Source: Deltaproteobacteria bacterium
GTDB taxonomy: Bacteria > Desulfobacterota > JADFVX01
Assembly (NCBI GenBank): GCA_029860075.1
Contig: JAOUBX010000034.1
Span: forward strand, 1-43,320
Length of the DNA stretch: 43,320 nt
Direction: 5' to 3'
The first letter of the stretch is position 1. Every line of letters begins with the position of its first letter. Positions 8,357 through 16,559 of the stretch are shown one piece after another. Both the position numbers and the translations under genes were made by a program. The notes under the pieces are model-generated. The model worked only from the letters and a program-made list of their open reading frames with translations, was not told the DNA's origin and ran no database searches.

Positions 8357-8779
8357 CTAAAGGTCTTTATCTTTCATATCTTGTGATAGTTTTGCATGCT
8401 CTTTTAGCATGCATTTGTCCATAACAACCTCAAGGCCTGCCTCTATCCCCTTGCCGGCGGCTTCCTTATTGATAACACCTTCCTGCATCCAGATAAGCCG
8501 GGCACCGATTTTGACAGCTTCTTCCACAATAGGAAGCACATCTTCCGATTTTCTGAAGATATCCACAATATCGATTTTATGAGGAATTGAAGCCAGATCA
8601 GGGTAGCTCTTTACTCCCAGGACTTTATCAATCTTCGGATTGACAGGAATAATATGATAGCCCTGGTTTTTCAGATAGCTTGCTACTTTGAGGCTTGGTC
8701 TGCCTTCCTTGTCTGACAGGCCGACAACAGCCACTGTCTTGGCCTGCTTAAGTATTTGCTCTATAGCGCTATTTAACAT
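8357..8779 (-). CDS. CoA-binding domain protein (YccU-like Rossmann fold)
   Basis: The start is set at ATG 8779 and not at the upstream ATG 8797, because GAGGAGG lies 9 nt before 8779 and overlaps the upstream codon. The 140-residue protein is a single CoA-binding domain: KTVAVVGLSDKEGRPSLKVA (nucleotide-binding loop), YLKNQGYHIIPVNPKIDKVL, SIPHKIDIVDIFRKSEDVLP, ARLIWMQEGV and a C-terminal Cys in VVMDKCMLKEH. These are the conserved blocks of the YccU/COG1832 family, which binds CoA but has no settled physiological role. It lies behind an ArsR regulator, and the same dyad element occurs before both genes, so joint control is likely. Confidence 0.92.
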   Translation of the reverse strand: MLNSAIEQILKQAKTVAVVGLSDKEGRPSLKVASYLKNQGYHIIPVNPKIDKVLGVKSYPDLASIPHKIDIVDIFRKSEDVLPIVEEAVKIGARLIWMQEGVINKEAAGKGIEAGLEVVMDKCMLKEHAKLSQDMKDKDL

Positions 8780-8814
8780 TTTAAAATGCCTCCTCATTTT
8801 TTACTTGCCTTTAT

Positions 8815-8833
8815 TTCGAATATATGAAAGTAT
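8815..8833. promoter_or_regulatory. Putative ArsR operator, copy 1 (TTC-N8-GAA dyad)
   Basis: TTCGAATATATGAAAGTAT has the inverted half-sites TTC and GAA separated by eight bases. The same 19-mer with only two changes lies at 9179-9197 before the arsR-type gene. This copy lies in the short gap between that gene and the CoA-binding gene, 36 nt before the latter's ATG. Confidence 0.55.
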
Positions 8834-8847
8834 AAGATTAAAAAAAT

Positions 8848-9168
8848 TTACAGGACTTTTTTAGAGAGATTGCCCTGAGCCTGTAAAAGTTCAGCCATCA
8901 CTTCTTTCATGAGGGTGCAGGCCTGAACGACTTTCGGGTTGGAAATACTGTAGTAGATATGAACACCATCTCTTCTGGAGTTTAATATGCCCTTTGCCTT
9001 CATGATGGATAGATGCTGTGACAGATTGGCCGTCCTGATACCCATTTTTTCGGCGACCTCTCCAACAGTAAACTCTTTGTCGCAAAGAATGCCTATAATT
9101 TCCAGCCTCTTTGCATTAGCCAGCGTCTGGCAGATGTTTGCTTGCAGTTCGTATATATCTTTACTCAT
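8848..9168 (-). CDS. ArsR/SmtB-family winged-helix repressor
   Basis: The 106-residue protein is a single ArsR winged helix: dimer helix at the start (LQANICQTLANAKRLEIIGI), recognition helix RTANLSQHLSIMKAKG, and the beta-wing SRRDGVHIYYSI. It lacks the classic metal motif ELCVCDL. Its cysteines are Cys13, Cys29 (GILCDKEF, the position of the first redox Cys in BigR/SqrR-type persulfide sensors) and Cys83 (VVQAC), so a thiol or persulfide sensor is a reasonable but unproven idea. It probably represses itself and the downstream CoA-binding gene through the repeated TTC-N8-GAA element. The ribosome-binding site is weak (AAGG) and lies at the edge of the putative operator. Confidence 0.93.
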   Translation of the reverse strand: MSKDIYELQANICQTLANAKRLEIIGILCDKEFTVGEVAEKMGIRTANLSQHLSIMKAKGILNSRRDGVHIYYSISNPKVVQACTLMKEVMAELLQAQGNLSKKVL

Positions 9169-9178
9169 TTATGTGACC

Positions 9179-9197
9179 TTCGATTATATGAATGTAT
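9179..9197. promoter_or_regulatory. Putative ArsR operator, copy 2
   Basis: TTCGATTATATGAATGTAT matches copy 1 at 17 of 19 positions in the same orientation. It ends 11 nt before the repressor ATG and overlaps its weak ribosome-binding site. A 14-bp perfect palindrome GTATTAATTAATAC (9194-9207) overlaps its far end and may be part of the same operator. Confidence 0.6.
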
Positions 9198-9387
9198 TAA
9201 TTAATACTGAGCATAGCCTAATTTGTACCTGGAGTCAATATTAAGATCCCGGAACTGATGAAAAGGTTTCAAATTCTTTAACTGCCTCACAGGGAATAAA
9301 AAAATTCGAAAATCTTGCAATTGCTGTTTATAAGGTTAAACTTTTTGTAGGGAATATTTTTAAACGAAATTACTCAAGGGGGTAGCT

Positions 9388-12216
9388 ATGGCTGTACTGT
9401 TAAAATCTGTTCTGTTCTTCACATTCATGTCTGTGGCGTTGCTTGCCGGCGGGATAGGCAATGCTAATGAACATGAAGAAAAATCACATCAACCTAAATA
9501 TGATCACAGGTTTGAAAAAGATAAGGAAATTTCTTATTCAGCCGAACAGGTTCCCGCCGCCGACGATGAATATGTGGTTATTGCCTGGAATGATCTGGGT
9601 ATTCACTGCATGGATGATGACTTTTCCATCTCATCTACGCTCCCTCCCTTTCAAACCCTCTGGGCGCAGATCATACACAAGACGGACAAGGGTTCTGTTG
9701 TCATAAAGGGAGACATGGTTAATAATCCAAACTCTCCTTATTTCGGGATTACCGTCGAATACGCTTTTCCCGACAACACATCACAAAGGTTTACTTCCGG
9801 ACCCAGGGCCGGAGAGCCTAAAAGTAATTACTGGGATTATGCAGCCAAGTATTTTGGCGCGCATCCTGCCGGCCTCTTCATCGATCCATTAAAGGCCGTA
9901 AAAGACAGGGAGAAGGGGGAGAATATCAGGGGAAAAATTCTTGGCAAAAAGGTGCTTCACGTAGCCAACGATCTGGCTGATGACAAGATTGAAAAAATGC
10001 CTGACGGTACCGTCCGGATCGATGATGGCGGGACGCCGGGACGAGGCGTAACGGGTACAGGCCTGTCGGGGAAAATGATTCCCTATGCCTTCCATAAAAA
10101 CCTTCATATCACTGTGAAAAAGGGAGTCACCATGGGTTCTCCCCTTGATGCTTTTGTGGCAGAAGGATTTCCTCTGACCAAGTGGAACGATGACGGTACC
10201 TGGAATGAATACCAGATGGCGGAAATCACCGTTAAGGACAAAGATGGAAATGTCCTTGCCAAGGGCACGACTGTGGCGGGTATTTCCGATGAAATGCACT
10301 GCGCCAACTGCCACAGGAACAACGGAACGGCCAACAGGAACACTTCCAGTGAAGGGGATAAAATACCGGCCCCTGATGCAACTTTCAGGGAAGTTGCAAC
10401 GGGCCGCGCGAAGATGGTAGAGGTACCCGAGAGCCAGCAGTACAGGCTCAACGTCCTTAAGCTCCATGACCTTAAGCATTTTAAAGATGCCGGTGGTGCT
10501 GATGTCGTTTCTCATGGCGTAAAGGGTTACGATCACACGGTCTACGACTATCTCCTCTACCAGGGAGCCGTCGATACAGAAAATGTTTTTAAGGCTAAAG
10601 GCAAGCACATGAGCGAAAGCGGCATCGGACTTTATACACTGGCCAAGGTAGGCGTACCCATCCTCTGCGCCGTTTGTCACCGCTCCAATGCTTATCCTGT
10701 GACGACAGGGGATGCACTGGAGGCGGAGCTTGCCTATCTTGTGAATAATGATTATTCCGAAAAAAACGACTATCTTACTCGTAAAATGCTGGGCGCCCCT
10801 ATTGGACAGTATACCCATGATATGCATACCAAACATGATGAGGTTACCCAGAATTGTTATCTCTGTCATCCCGGAAAGGATACGGACTGTCTCAGGGGAA
10901 CCATGACAGGCGGTGAGGAAAAAAGTCTCTTTGTAAGAGAGAAGAAACTAAAGGCAGGTGAATACCCGGAGCCTGAGACAAACAGAACCTGGTGTGATGA
11001 TTGTCATGGTGACAATGAGAAACATCCGGGCCATCCCATGGCTGCCGTAGGAGATCCTGAATTGCGTCACATTGAGGAAGGACCCTTTGCGGGGACAGGT
11101 TCCCAGCCCTGGCTTTCAGAGCCCAAATGCGGGGATTGCCACCTCGACCATCCCGAAGAGAAGGATGCTCTTATGAAAGGTGTGAGCCTTTACAGGTTTT
11201 CAAAGGGCCATGGAGAAATCTATTGCGAAGCCTGCCATGGAAGCACACATGCTATCTATCCGACGGTTATCGATAATGATAATGCTCAAATCGTTAAACT
11301 TCAGGGGGAAAAAGGCAGTCTCTATCAGTGTGGCGTTTGCCATAAGGAAAAGTATGATCCTGAAAACGGGGAGAAATTTATTCATCATGGTGAAGGAAAA
11401 TCCGCACCCTATGGTGAGTACGACGATGTTCATAAGGAAGAGGGCATAACCTGTGAAAATTGTCATAACAGGATAGAACGGATCGCCGCCGGATCAGGTG
11501 AAACAAACTATGGGCAGTACAAATACAGCGAAAAGTATGGTCGTTATGTATTTAAGCCGAATAAGTTTGGCAAAAGAGATATTCTTGAGCTTTGCGGCGG
11601 CTGCCACGAGAGGCAAAACAAGTCCGGTGACGCCATGGTTAAATTTGCCGGGAGTGAGCATGGCAAGGAAATCCTCAAGGAGAATAACGAGGATTCGGCC
11701 AGTTGTGTCGATTGTCATGGCAATCACAGGATTAAGCGGGTTAAAGACCCTGATTCTTCTGTAGCGCACCTCAATGATATCGAAGTATGTGCATCAGACA
11801 AGTGCCACGGCAGCAATGAAATAGCAAAAAAATACAACATGGTTAATGCCCTGGCGGGCTATAACGAGTCTTTTCACGGCAAGGCCCTTGCCCTTGGCGA
11901 AAGAAGGGCGGCAACATGCGTTACCTGTCATGGAGGGCATGGAATTTATAAGGAAGATGATTCCAAATCTGCTGTTCATAAGGATAATCGCTACAAGATC
12001 TGCGCAAATGAGGATTGCCACGGTACGGAAGCAAAGATGGCAGGCATAGGCAGCATGCACGGCGCGCCAAATATTGTTACCACCCTTATTAACAGCTTTT
12101 ACGGGATTCTGATTGTTGTTGTGGTGGGTGGTCTCGGTCTCTTTATCATCCTTGATTTTGGCAAGGGGCTGACCAAAAGAAGAGAGAAAAAAGTAAGAAT
12201 GTCCAGGGGAGAATAA
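9388..12216 (+). CDS. Membrane-anchored multiheme cytochrome c, 13 heme-binding motifs
   Basis: The 942-residue protein has a signal peptide (to about residue 27), a heme-free N-terminal domain at about 55-300 (EYVVIAWNDLGIHCMDDDFS), and 13 heme motifs from Cys305 onward. In order these are CANCH, CAVCH, CYLCH, CDDCH, CGDCH, CEACH, CGVCH, CENCH, CGGCH, CVDCH, CASDKCH, CVTCH and CANEDCH; two have the wider CX4CH spacing. A single helix near 903-925 followed by KRREKKVR anchors it with the heme domain in the periplasm. The ATG follows AAGGGGG. It lies 17 nt before a b-type cytochrome, so together they probably move electrons from the quinol pool to periplasmic carriers or extracellular acceptors. 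Terminal acceptor unknown. Confidence 0.93.
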   Translation: MAVLLKSVLFFTFMSVALLAGGIGNANEHEEKSHQPKYDHRFEKDKEISYSAEQVPAADDEYVVIAWNDLGIHCMDDDFSISSTLPPFQTLWAQIIHKTDKGSVVIKGDMVNNPNSPYFGITVEYAFPDNTSQRFTSGPRAGEPKSNYWDYAAKYFGAHPAGLFIDPLKAVKDREKGENIRGKILGKKVLHVANDLADDKIEKMPDGTVRIDDGGTPGRGVTGTGLSGKMIPYAFHKNLHITVKKGVTMGSPLDAFVAEGFPLTKWNDDGTWNEYQMAEITVKDKDGNVLAKGTTVAGISDEMHCANCHRNNGTANRNTSSEGDKIPAPDATFREVATGRAKMVEVPESQQYRLNVLKLHDLKHFKDAGGADVVSHGVKGYDHTVYDYLLYQGAVDTENVFKAKGKHMSESGIGLYTLAKVGVPILCAVCHRSNAYPVTTGDALEAELAYLVNNDYSEKNDYLTRKMLGAPIGQYTHDMHTKHDEVTQNCYLCHPGKDTDCLRGTMTGGEEKSLFVREKKLKAGEYPEPETNRTWCDDCHGDNEKHPGHPMAAVGDPELRHIEEGPFAGTGSQPWLSEPKCGDCHLDHPEEKDALMKGVSLYRFSKGHGEIYCEACHGSTHAIYPTVIDNDNAQIVKLQGEKGSLYQCGVCHKEKYDPENGEKFIHHGEGKSAPYGEYDDVHKEEGITCENCHNRIERIAAGSGETNYGQYKYSEKYGRYVFKPNKFGKRDILELCGGCHERQNKSGDAMVKFAGSEHGKEILKENNEDSASCVDCHGNHRIKRVKDPDSSVAHLNDIEVCASDKCHGSNEIAKKYNMVNALAGYNESFHGKALALGERRAATCVTCHGGHGIYKEDDSKSAVHKDNRYKICANEDCHGTEAKMAGIGSMHGAPNIVTTLINSFYGILIVVVVGGLGLFIILDFGKGLTKRREKKVRMSRGE

Positions 12217-12233
12217 TTTAAGGGAGGCTCGTC

Positions 12234-12920
12234 ATGACAGATAAAAAGAAAAAAATGTATTTTGTAAGGTTTACTACGGGACAAATTATCCAGCATATTC
12301 TTTGGGGCCTTTCCTTTATTGTTCTGGCTTTGACAGGACTGGCCCACAAGTATCCCGGCGGAGAGTTTGCCGCTTTTGTTCTCTGTACATTCGGCGGTGC
12401 CGAAGGGAGGGAACTGGCCCACAGAATTGCGGCCTTTGTATGGGCGGCTACCGGCTTTTATCACATCATTTATTATTCTCTTCTTTATTACGGAGAGAAA
12501 AAAATGAAGCTGGGAAAGAAGGACTGGCATGATTTTAAGAAAGACTGGGCCTATCTTTTTGGGAAAAGTGAGGAAGAACCTCTCTTTGACCGTTTCTCAT
12601 GGTCCGAGAAGTTTGAATACTGGGCAAGCTGGGTCGGTCTTTTTGTTATGACCGTAACGGGACTGCTCATGTACTTTGCTTTCCCTGCCTTGAAGTTTAT
12701 TCCCTATGCCGTCATTGATTGGGCCAGGATAATTCACGGCTGGGAGGCTATTCTTGCCGTTGCCGTTATCATAGAGTTTCATCTTTACATGACCATCTTC
12801 AGGCCTAAAGTGTTTCCCATGGCCAGGCAGTGGCTCACGGGAACGATGACGCTGGAAGAGATGAAGGAGGAACACCCTCTCGAAATTGAAGAAATGCTGC
12901 GTAAAGGAGGCAACTCATAA
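12234..12920 (+). CDS. Cytochrome b subunit (HydC/FdnI or b561-like), quinol-side partner of the multiheme cytochrome
   Basis: The 228-residue protein has four predicted membrane helices, around residues 17-37, 61-86, 131-150 and 168-190. Histidines suited as axial heme b ligands are His21 (QIIQHILW), His63 (LAHRI), His77 (FYHIIYY), His168 (RIIHGWEA) and His183 (IEFHLYM), the pattern of di-heme b-type subunits of formate dehydrogenase and hydrogenase. It probably oxidises menaquinol at the inner membrane and passes electrons to the 13-heme subunit encoded 17 nt upstream, much like the b/c pairs of Geobacter Cbc complexes. A good ribosome-binding site (GGGAGGC) precedes ATG. Its stop codon overlaps the next start codon. 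Confidence 0.88.
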   Translation: MTDKKKKMYFVRFTTGQIIQHILWGLSFIVLALTGLAHKYPGGEFAAFVLCTFGGAEGRELAHRIAAFVWAATGFYHIIYYSLLYYGEKKMKLGKKDWHDFKKDWAYLFGKSEEEPLFDRFSWSEKFEYWASWVGLFVMTVTGLLMYFAFPALKFIPYAVIDWARIIHGWEAILAVAVIIEFHLYMTIFRPKVFPMARQWLTGTMTLEEMKEEHPLEIEEMLRKGGNS

Positions 12921-13111
12921 TGTGGACTGTTGAACGCGGCCTGCGTCTTGTTGCGGGATTCTTTATCCTGTTAAGCCTTCTCCTTTCAGAGGTGCATTCC
13001 CGCTACTGGCTTTTGTTTACGGCTTTTGTCGGGCTCAATCTTTTCCAGTCGTCTTTTACCAACTGGTGTCCTATGATGCTCATGTTGAAAAAGGCAGGGC
13101 TGAAGAGATAG
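12920..13111 (+). CDS. Small membrane protein, DUF2892/YgaP-type transmembrane domain
   Basis: The 63-residue protein has two hydrophobic helices (LRLVAGFFILLSLLLSEV and WLLFTAFVGLNLFQSSFT) and the end block NWCPMMLMLKKAGLK. This block is typical of the DUF2892 domain, which in YgaP follows a rhodanese domain. Here the rhodanese domain is absent. The ATG overlaps the stop codon of the cytochrome b gene (TAATG), so translational coupling and a role in or near the cytochrome complex are likely. Its biochemical function is unknown. Confidence 0.82.
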   Translation: MWTVERGLRLVAGFFILLSLLLSEVHSRYWLLFTAFVGLNLFQSSFTNWCPMMLMLKKAGLKR

Positions 13112-13176
13112 TTTTAGAGAAGCGCTAATAATTGATGGCCTGCAATAGGCAGGTTCAAAAAAACACTTTCTGCCTT

Positions 13177-13218
13177 AAACATTGCAGCCTGCGGACTTGT
13201 CTGCAGGCTGCAATGTTT
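13177..13218. repeat. Perfect 16-bp inverted repeat between convergent genes
   Basis: AAACATTGCAGCCTGC (13177-13192) pairs without mismatch with 13203-13218 around a 10-nt loop. It sits between the stop codons of the cytochrome operon and the Clp gene and may terminate both, but no strong T-run follows on the plus side. A smaller hairpin CCTGC-AATAG-GCAGG lies just upstream near 13139-13153. Confidence 0.8.
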
Positions 13219-13244
13219 ACCTTCAACGGGGCTTTTTGAGTCCT

Positions 13245-15611
13245 TTATCTTTCCTCAGGCTCAAGGGAAATGCTGTCTTTTTCGAGAATAGCTTTCCATG
13301 TTAGATGATTCTTGATCTTTCCTTCTATGATGAGGGCGCTAACGGGGATTTCCAGAAGTTCTTCCACCGTTCTTCTGAGACCCCTTGCTCCAAATTCCCT
13401 GCTATAACCCTTTAGCGCGAGGTGGCTTTTTACTTCAGGTGATACGGTAAGATTGACATGATATTTTTTTTGGAGATTATTATTTATTTCCTTTAACATA
13501 GGTTGCAATATTTCTTTAATATCTTTTTCGTCGAGCGCTCTGTAAGTGATTTTTTCATCGATGCGGTTAAGCAGTTCCGTTCTGAAAAAAGCTTTTAACG
13601 CTTCATCCGTTTTGTTGCCGTTCTTACTTTCATCATGAAAGAAACCGACCATTTTATTGCCCGAATCGCTGCCGCCTATATTGGATGTAATAATAAAAAT
13701 GGCATTTTTGGCATCTATCGTTCTTCCTTTTGCGTCGGTTAGTCTTCCTTCATCGAAGACCTGAAGAAATATATCGACCACCCTGGGATGCGCCTTTTCG
13801 ATTTCATCGAGCAACACAATGGAATAGGGTATTGACCTTAATTTGCTTACCAGTTGCCCTTCCTCTTTATAACCGACATACCCCGGTGGAGAGCCAAGAA
13901 GTTTAGATACACTGTGTTCCTCCATATATTCGGACATATCCAGTCTGATAATGCTTGACTCACTTCCGAAAAGGAGCAGGGCAAGGGCCTTTGCCGTTTC
14001 TGTTTTACCGACACCTGATGGTCCGAGCAGAAGATAGACCGCCAGAGGCCCCCGTCTTTCTCTCAGCCCCGCATAGGCGATAAAGAGTCTCCGGCATATT
14101 TTCATGAGCGCTTCATCCTGACCTTTGATTCTCTCTTTAAGCCCTTCTTCGAGCAATTGAAGCCTTGATTGAAATTCGCCATTAAAATGACCTGAAATGA
14201 GTTCTTTGGGCAGGCCCGTTTTAATTGATAATTCCTCAATAATGTCCTTCTCCGTAATTTCGGGGATTTTTGATTCGTCCAGGTTGCTTTCCCTTGTTTT
14301 ATGCATTGTCTCAATCATGGGGATCTGGTTTCTTGCTCCTGCCTGGTCGAGCAGGTCTATGGCCTTGTCGGGAAGCTGGTGGTCGCCATCAAATCTTATG
14401 GAAAGGTCGACGGCCTTCTCTATGGCTATATCTGAAATCATCACCTGGTGGTGAAGTTCAAGCTCATCCTTTATCCCTTTGAGAATTTCTATTGCTTCGT
14501 CTCTTGAGGGTTCATTAATGATTATTTTTTCAAAGCGTCTTTCCAGCGCAGTGTCAGATTCAATATAACGCCTGTATTCGGCAATGGTCGTTGCACCGAT
14601 ACACTTGATTTCCCCTCTTGCAAGGACAGGTTTCAGTATGTTGGCGGCATCCATGCTTCCTTCTGTCCGTCCGCTCCCAATGAGGTTGTGTATTTCGTCG
14701 ATAAAGAGAATGATCCCCTTGTCTTTGATGGCTTCATCCAGTATTTCATTAAGACGTTTTTCAAATTCTCCTCTGTGTTTGGTCCCGCCGATGAGAACAG
14801 CCATATTGATTTCTATGATTCTTTTTCCCTCCATTATGGGAGGCGCTTTTTTTTCAAAAATGCTTAAAGCGATGGCTTCAACAATGGCCGTCTTTCCTAC
14901 ACCCGGTTCTCCGAGGAGGACGGGGTTGTTTTTAGTGCTTCTTGCAAGGGTCTGGATGGTTTGCAGGATCTCTTTTCTTCTCCCCACATAAGGGCCCAGT
15001 TTTTCGGCCTTTGCTTCTTCAACAAGGTCCCTTCCCAAACGCTCAAGAATACTCTTTTTTTCCCAGAGCTTTTTTTTCTCTTTTTCGGTCTCTATTTCCG
15101 GTGATGGCGCGTCACTTTTTTCACCTATACATGCCAGTATCTTTTCCCTCAGGGCTTTTGAATCTGCCCCTGTTTTTTGAAAGGATTCACTTATAATGGG
15201 TCCCGGATTTTCCAGTATGGCCGCCATGATATGAAGCGCTGTTATCCTCGAATTCTTTGAAAGGATTTCTGCACGGGAAAACATTTGCTTGCAGGCTTCG
15301 CTGCGGTGGATATTCTTTTCTTTATGAACATGGGAACCCTTGCCTGTCCTGTGCCGGACTTCACGCCTTAGCAAGGTAATATCGAGGCCCAGGGAAATAA
15401 TGGCGACACTAAGAGCAACAAATTCACCTCTGATTTCCTGGAGTATCTTTTTATCAAACCGTGCATCACCGGTGGCTGCATCGAGAACTTTTCCAAGGCT
15501 TAAAAGACCGATAAAAATGTGTTCTTTTTCAACGTTAGGGTACTGGTCTTCCCATGCCTCAATTACGGCAGTGCGCCAGGCTGTCGTTGCTCCTGAAGAA
15601 AGGTCGGGCAT
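13245..15611 (-). CDS. Clp-family AAA+ unfoldase, ClpC/ClpA-like with ClpP-type docking loop
   Basis: The 788-residue protein carries two AAA+ modules. D1 has Walker A GEPGVGKT at 234-241 and Walker B ILFIDE at 301-306; D2 has Walker A GPSGVGKT at 530-537, Walker B VLLDE near 599-603 and the pore loop GYVG near 577. The N-terminal ~160 residues resemble two diverged Clp_N repeats. There is no long ClpB middle coiled coil between the modules, and VGF at 655-657 sits where ClpA/ClpC carry the IGL/VGF loop that binds ClpP, so this is probably a protease partner and not a disaggregase. The D1 pore loop is KHRG instead of KYRG. No clpP or clpS lies nearby. The start follows GAGGAC. Confidence 0.9.
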   Translation of the reverse strand: MPDLSSGATTAWRTAVIEAWEDQYPNVEKEHIFIGLLSLGKVLDAATGDARFDKKILQEIRGEFVALSVAIISLGLDITLLRREVRHRTGKGSHVHKEKNIHRSEACKQMFSRAEILSKNSRITALHIMAAILENPGPIISESFQKTGADSKALREKILACIGEKSDAPSPEIETEKEKKKLWEKKSILERLGRDLVEEAKAEKLGPYVGRRKEILQTIQTLARSTKNNPVLLGEPGVGKTAIVEAIALSIFEKKAPPIMEGKRIIEINMAVLIGGTKHRGEFEKRLNEILDEAIKDKGIILFIDEIHNLIGSGRTEGSMDAANILKPVLARGEIKCIGATTIAEYRRYIESDTALERRFEKIIINEPSRDEAIEILKGIKDELELHHQVMISDIAIEKAVDLSIRFDGDHQLPDKAIDLLDQAGARNQIPMIETMHKTRESNLDESKIPEITEKDIIEELSIKTGLPKELISGHFNGEFQSRLQLLEEGLKERIKGQDEALMKICRRLFIAYAGLRERRGPLAVYLLLGPSGVGKTETAKALALLLFGSESSIIRLDMSEYMEEHSVSKLLGSPPGYVGYKEEGQLVSKLRSIPYSIVLLDEIEKAHPRVVDIFLQVFDEGRLTDAKGRTIDAKNAIFIITSNIGGSDSGNKMVGFFHDESKNGNKTDEALKAFFRTELLNRIDEKITYRALDEKDIKEILQPMLKEINNNLQKKYHVNLTVSPEVKSHLALKGYSREFGARGLRRTVEELLEIPVSALIIEGKIKNHLTWKAILEKDSISLEPEER

Positions 15612-15854
15612 TTTGTGTCCTCATTGGAGTGCCTAATAAAGTTTGCTAAATTGTTAATGAAATAAAGCGGCCTATATAAATAATTACCCCTGGCCCTTGA
15701 TAAAGTCAAGTGATGGGAGCCTTTATACCCTTTTTTTGCAGGTAACGCATTGCCGCTTGTCATTTTCCGGCAACAGGAGAGGGCCTCGCATTCCCAAGGT
15801 TTAGAGATTGAGGGGTAATAATGGTCTGCCCCTTTCCATAAGTGGAAGGAGTAT

Positions 15855-16547
15855 CTATTTAACGAGCATTTCTATGAGAGACTTCGTTTCAGAAGGGAGG
15901 TTGATAAATTTAATTCCCATGCCGGGAGTAAGGCCGCTTGTAACATCTTCCTCGGTTGCCAGCCATGCAACCTGCCCCTCAAGGATATAAGGTTTTTCCT
16001 TTGAACGTAAGGGCAGTTCCACTTTTACGGCAGATCCTGCCCTGTGTCCCTCATTGGAACGAATAAATACACCGCCAATACCGATGTTTGCGCTTATTCC
16101 CCTGTATTCTATCCCTGAAGAGGCAGCGATTGCCTTTGCTTCAAAAGTTGCTCTCCGGTGGACCCTTTCAGCAATGTTAAGGTACTGTTTAATACTCCAG
16201 TAGAGATGCTCTCTTTTTACGGGTTTCATGATGAAATCGTCACACCCTGCATCTTTGCACTGCGTTTCTGCATCTTTTTCCCATGCATTGGCTATCATGA
16301 TGACCGGTATTTGGCTGTAATCGGGATGGTTTTTAATAATGCGGCAGCATTCATCACCTCTGACAAGGGGCATGGTCAGATCCATGATGATTAAATCGGG
16401 TTTTTCTTCCACAAGCAGGAGAAGCGCTTCTTCGCCGTCTTTTGCCTCGATGAGATTACAGGTTTTTCTTTTAAGGTAGGCTCCTTTAAGGTTTCTCAGG
16501 TAGGTAGAGTCATCGACAAGGAGGATTTTTTTCTGGTTATTTTCCAT
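15855..16547 (-). CDS. Response regulator with C-terminal PilZ domain
   Basis: The protein starts at MENNQKK (ATG 16547); the upstream TTG at 16565 has no support. The 230 residues hold a receiver domain (ILLVDDSTYLRN, phospho-acceptor Asp in DLIIMDLTMP, switch Lys in FIMKPVKREH) and then a PilZ domain with the c-di-GMP-binding RxxxR (RVHRR). The second PilZ motif, usually (D/N)xSxxG, reads NIGIGG, so the serine is missing and binding may be weakened. Such proteins link phosphorelay signals to c-di-GMP, often in motility or surface behaviour. No histidine kinase lies nearby. The gene has no Shine-Dalgarno sequence, and a TATAAT box ends 6 nt before its ATG. Confidence 0.9.
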   Translation of the reverse strand: MENNQKKILLVDDSTYLRNLKGAYLKRKTCNLIEAKDGEEALLLLVEEKPDLIIMDLTMPLVRGDECCRIIKNHPDYSQIPVIMIANAWEKDAETQCKDAGCDDFIMKPVKREHLYWSIKQYLNIAERVHRRATFEAKAIAASSGIEYRGISANIGIGGVFIRSNEGHRAGSAVKVELPLRSKEKPYILEGQVAWLATEEDVTSGLTPGMGIKFINLPSETKSLIEMLVK

Positions 16548-16553
16548 GAAATA

Positions 16554-16559
16554 ATTATA
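16554..16559 (-). promoter_or_regulatory. -10 element of the response regulator/PilZ gene, likely leaderless start
   Basis: A perfect TATAAT on the minus strand is followed after 6 nt by the ATG at 16547, so transcription should start at the start codon. No -35 consensus lies at the right distance. Confidence 0.45.

Noticed and set aside
8393..8413. 8-bp perfect hairpin TGCATGCT/AGCATGCA
   Set aside because: It lies inside the 3' end of the CoA-binding gene, has no T-run at the right place, and is explained by coding sequence and the self-complementary GCATGC.
9889..10869. 326-codon minus-strand frame inside the multiheme cytochrome gene
   Set aside because: The plus strand encodes a clear 13-heme cytochrome over the same stretch. 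The antisense frame shows no recognisable domain or ribosome-binding site.
15670..15709. TTGACT/TAATTA pair upstream of the Clp gene as a promoter
   Set aside because: The -10 matches the consensus poorly and no heat-shock sigma boxes were found, so it is too weak to annotate.
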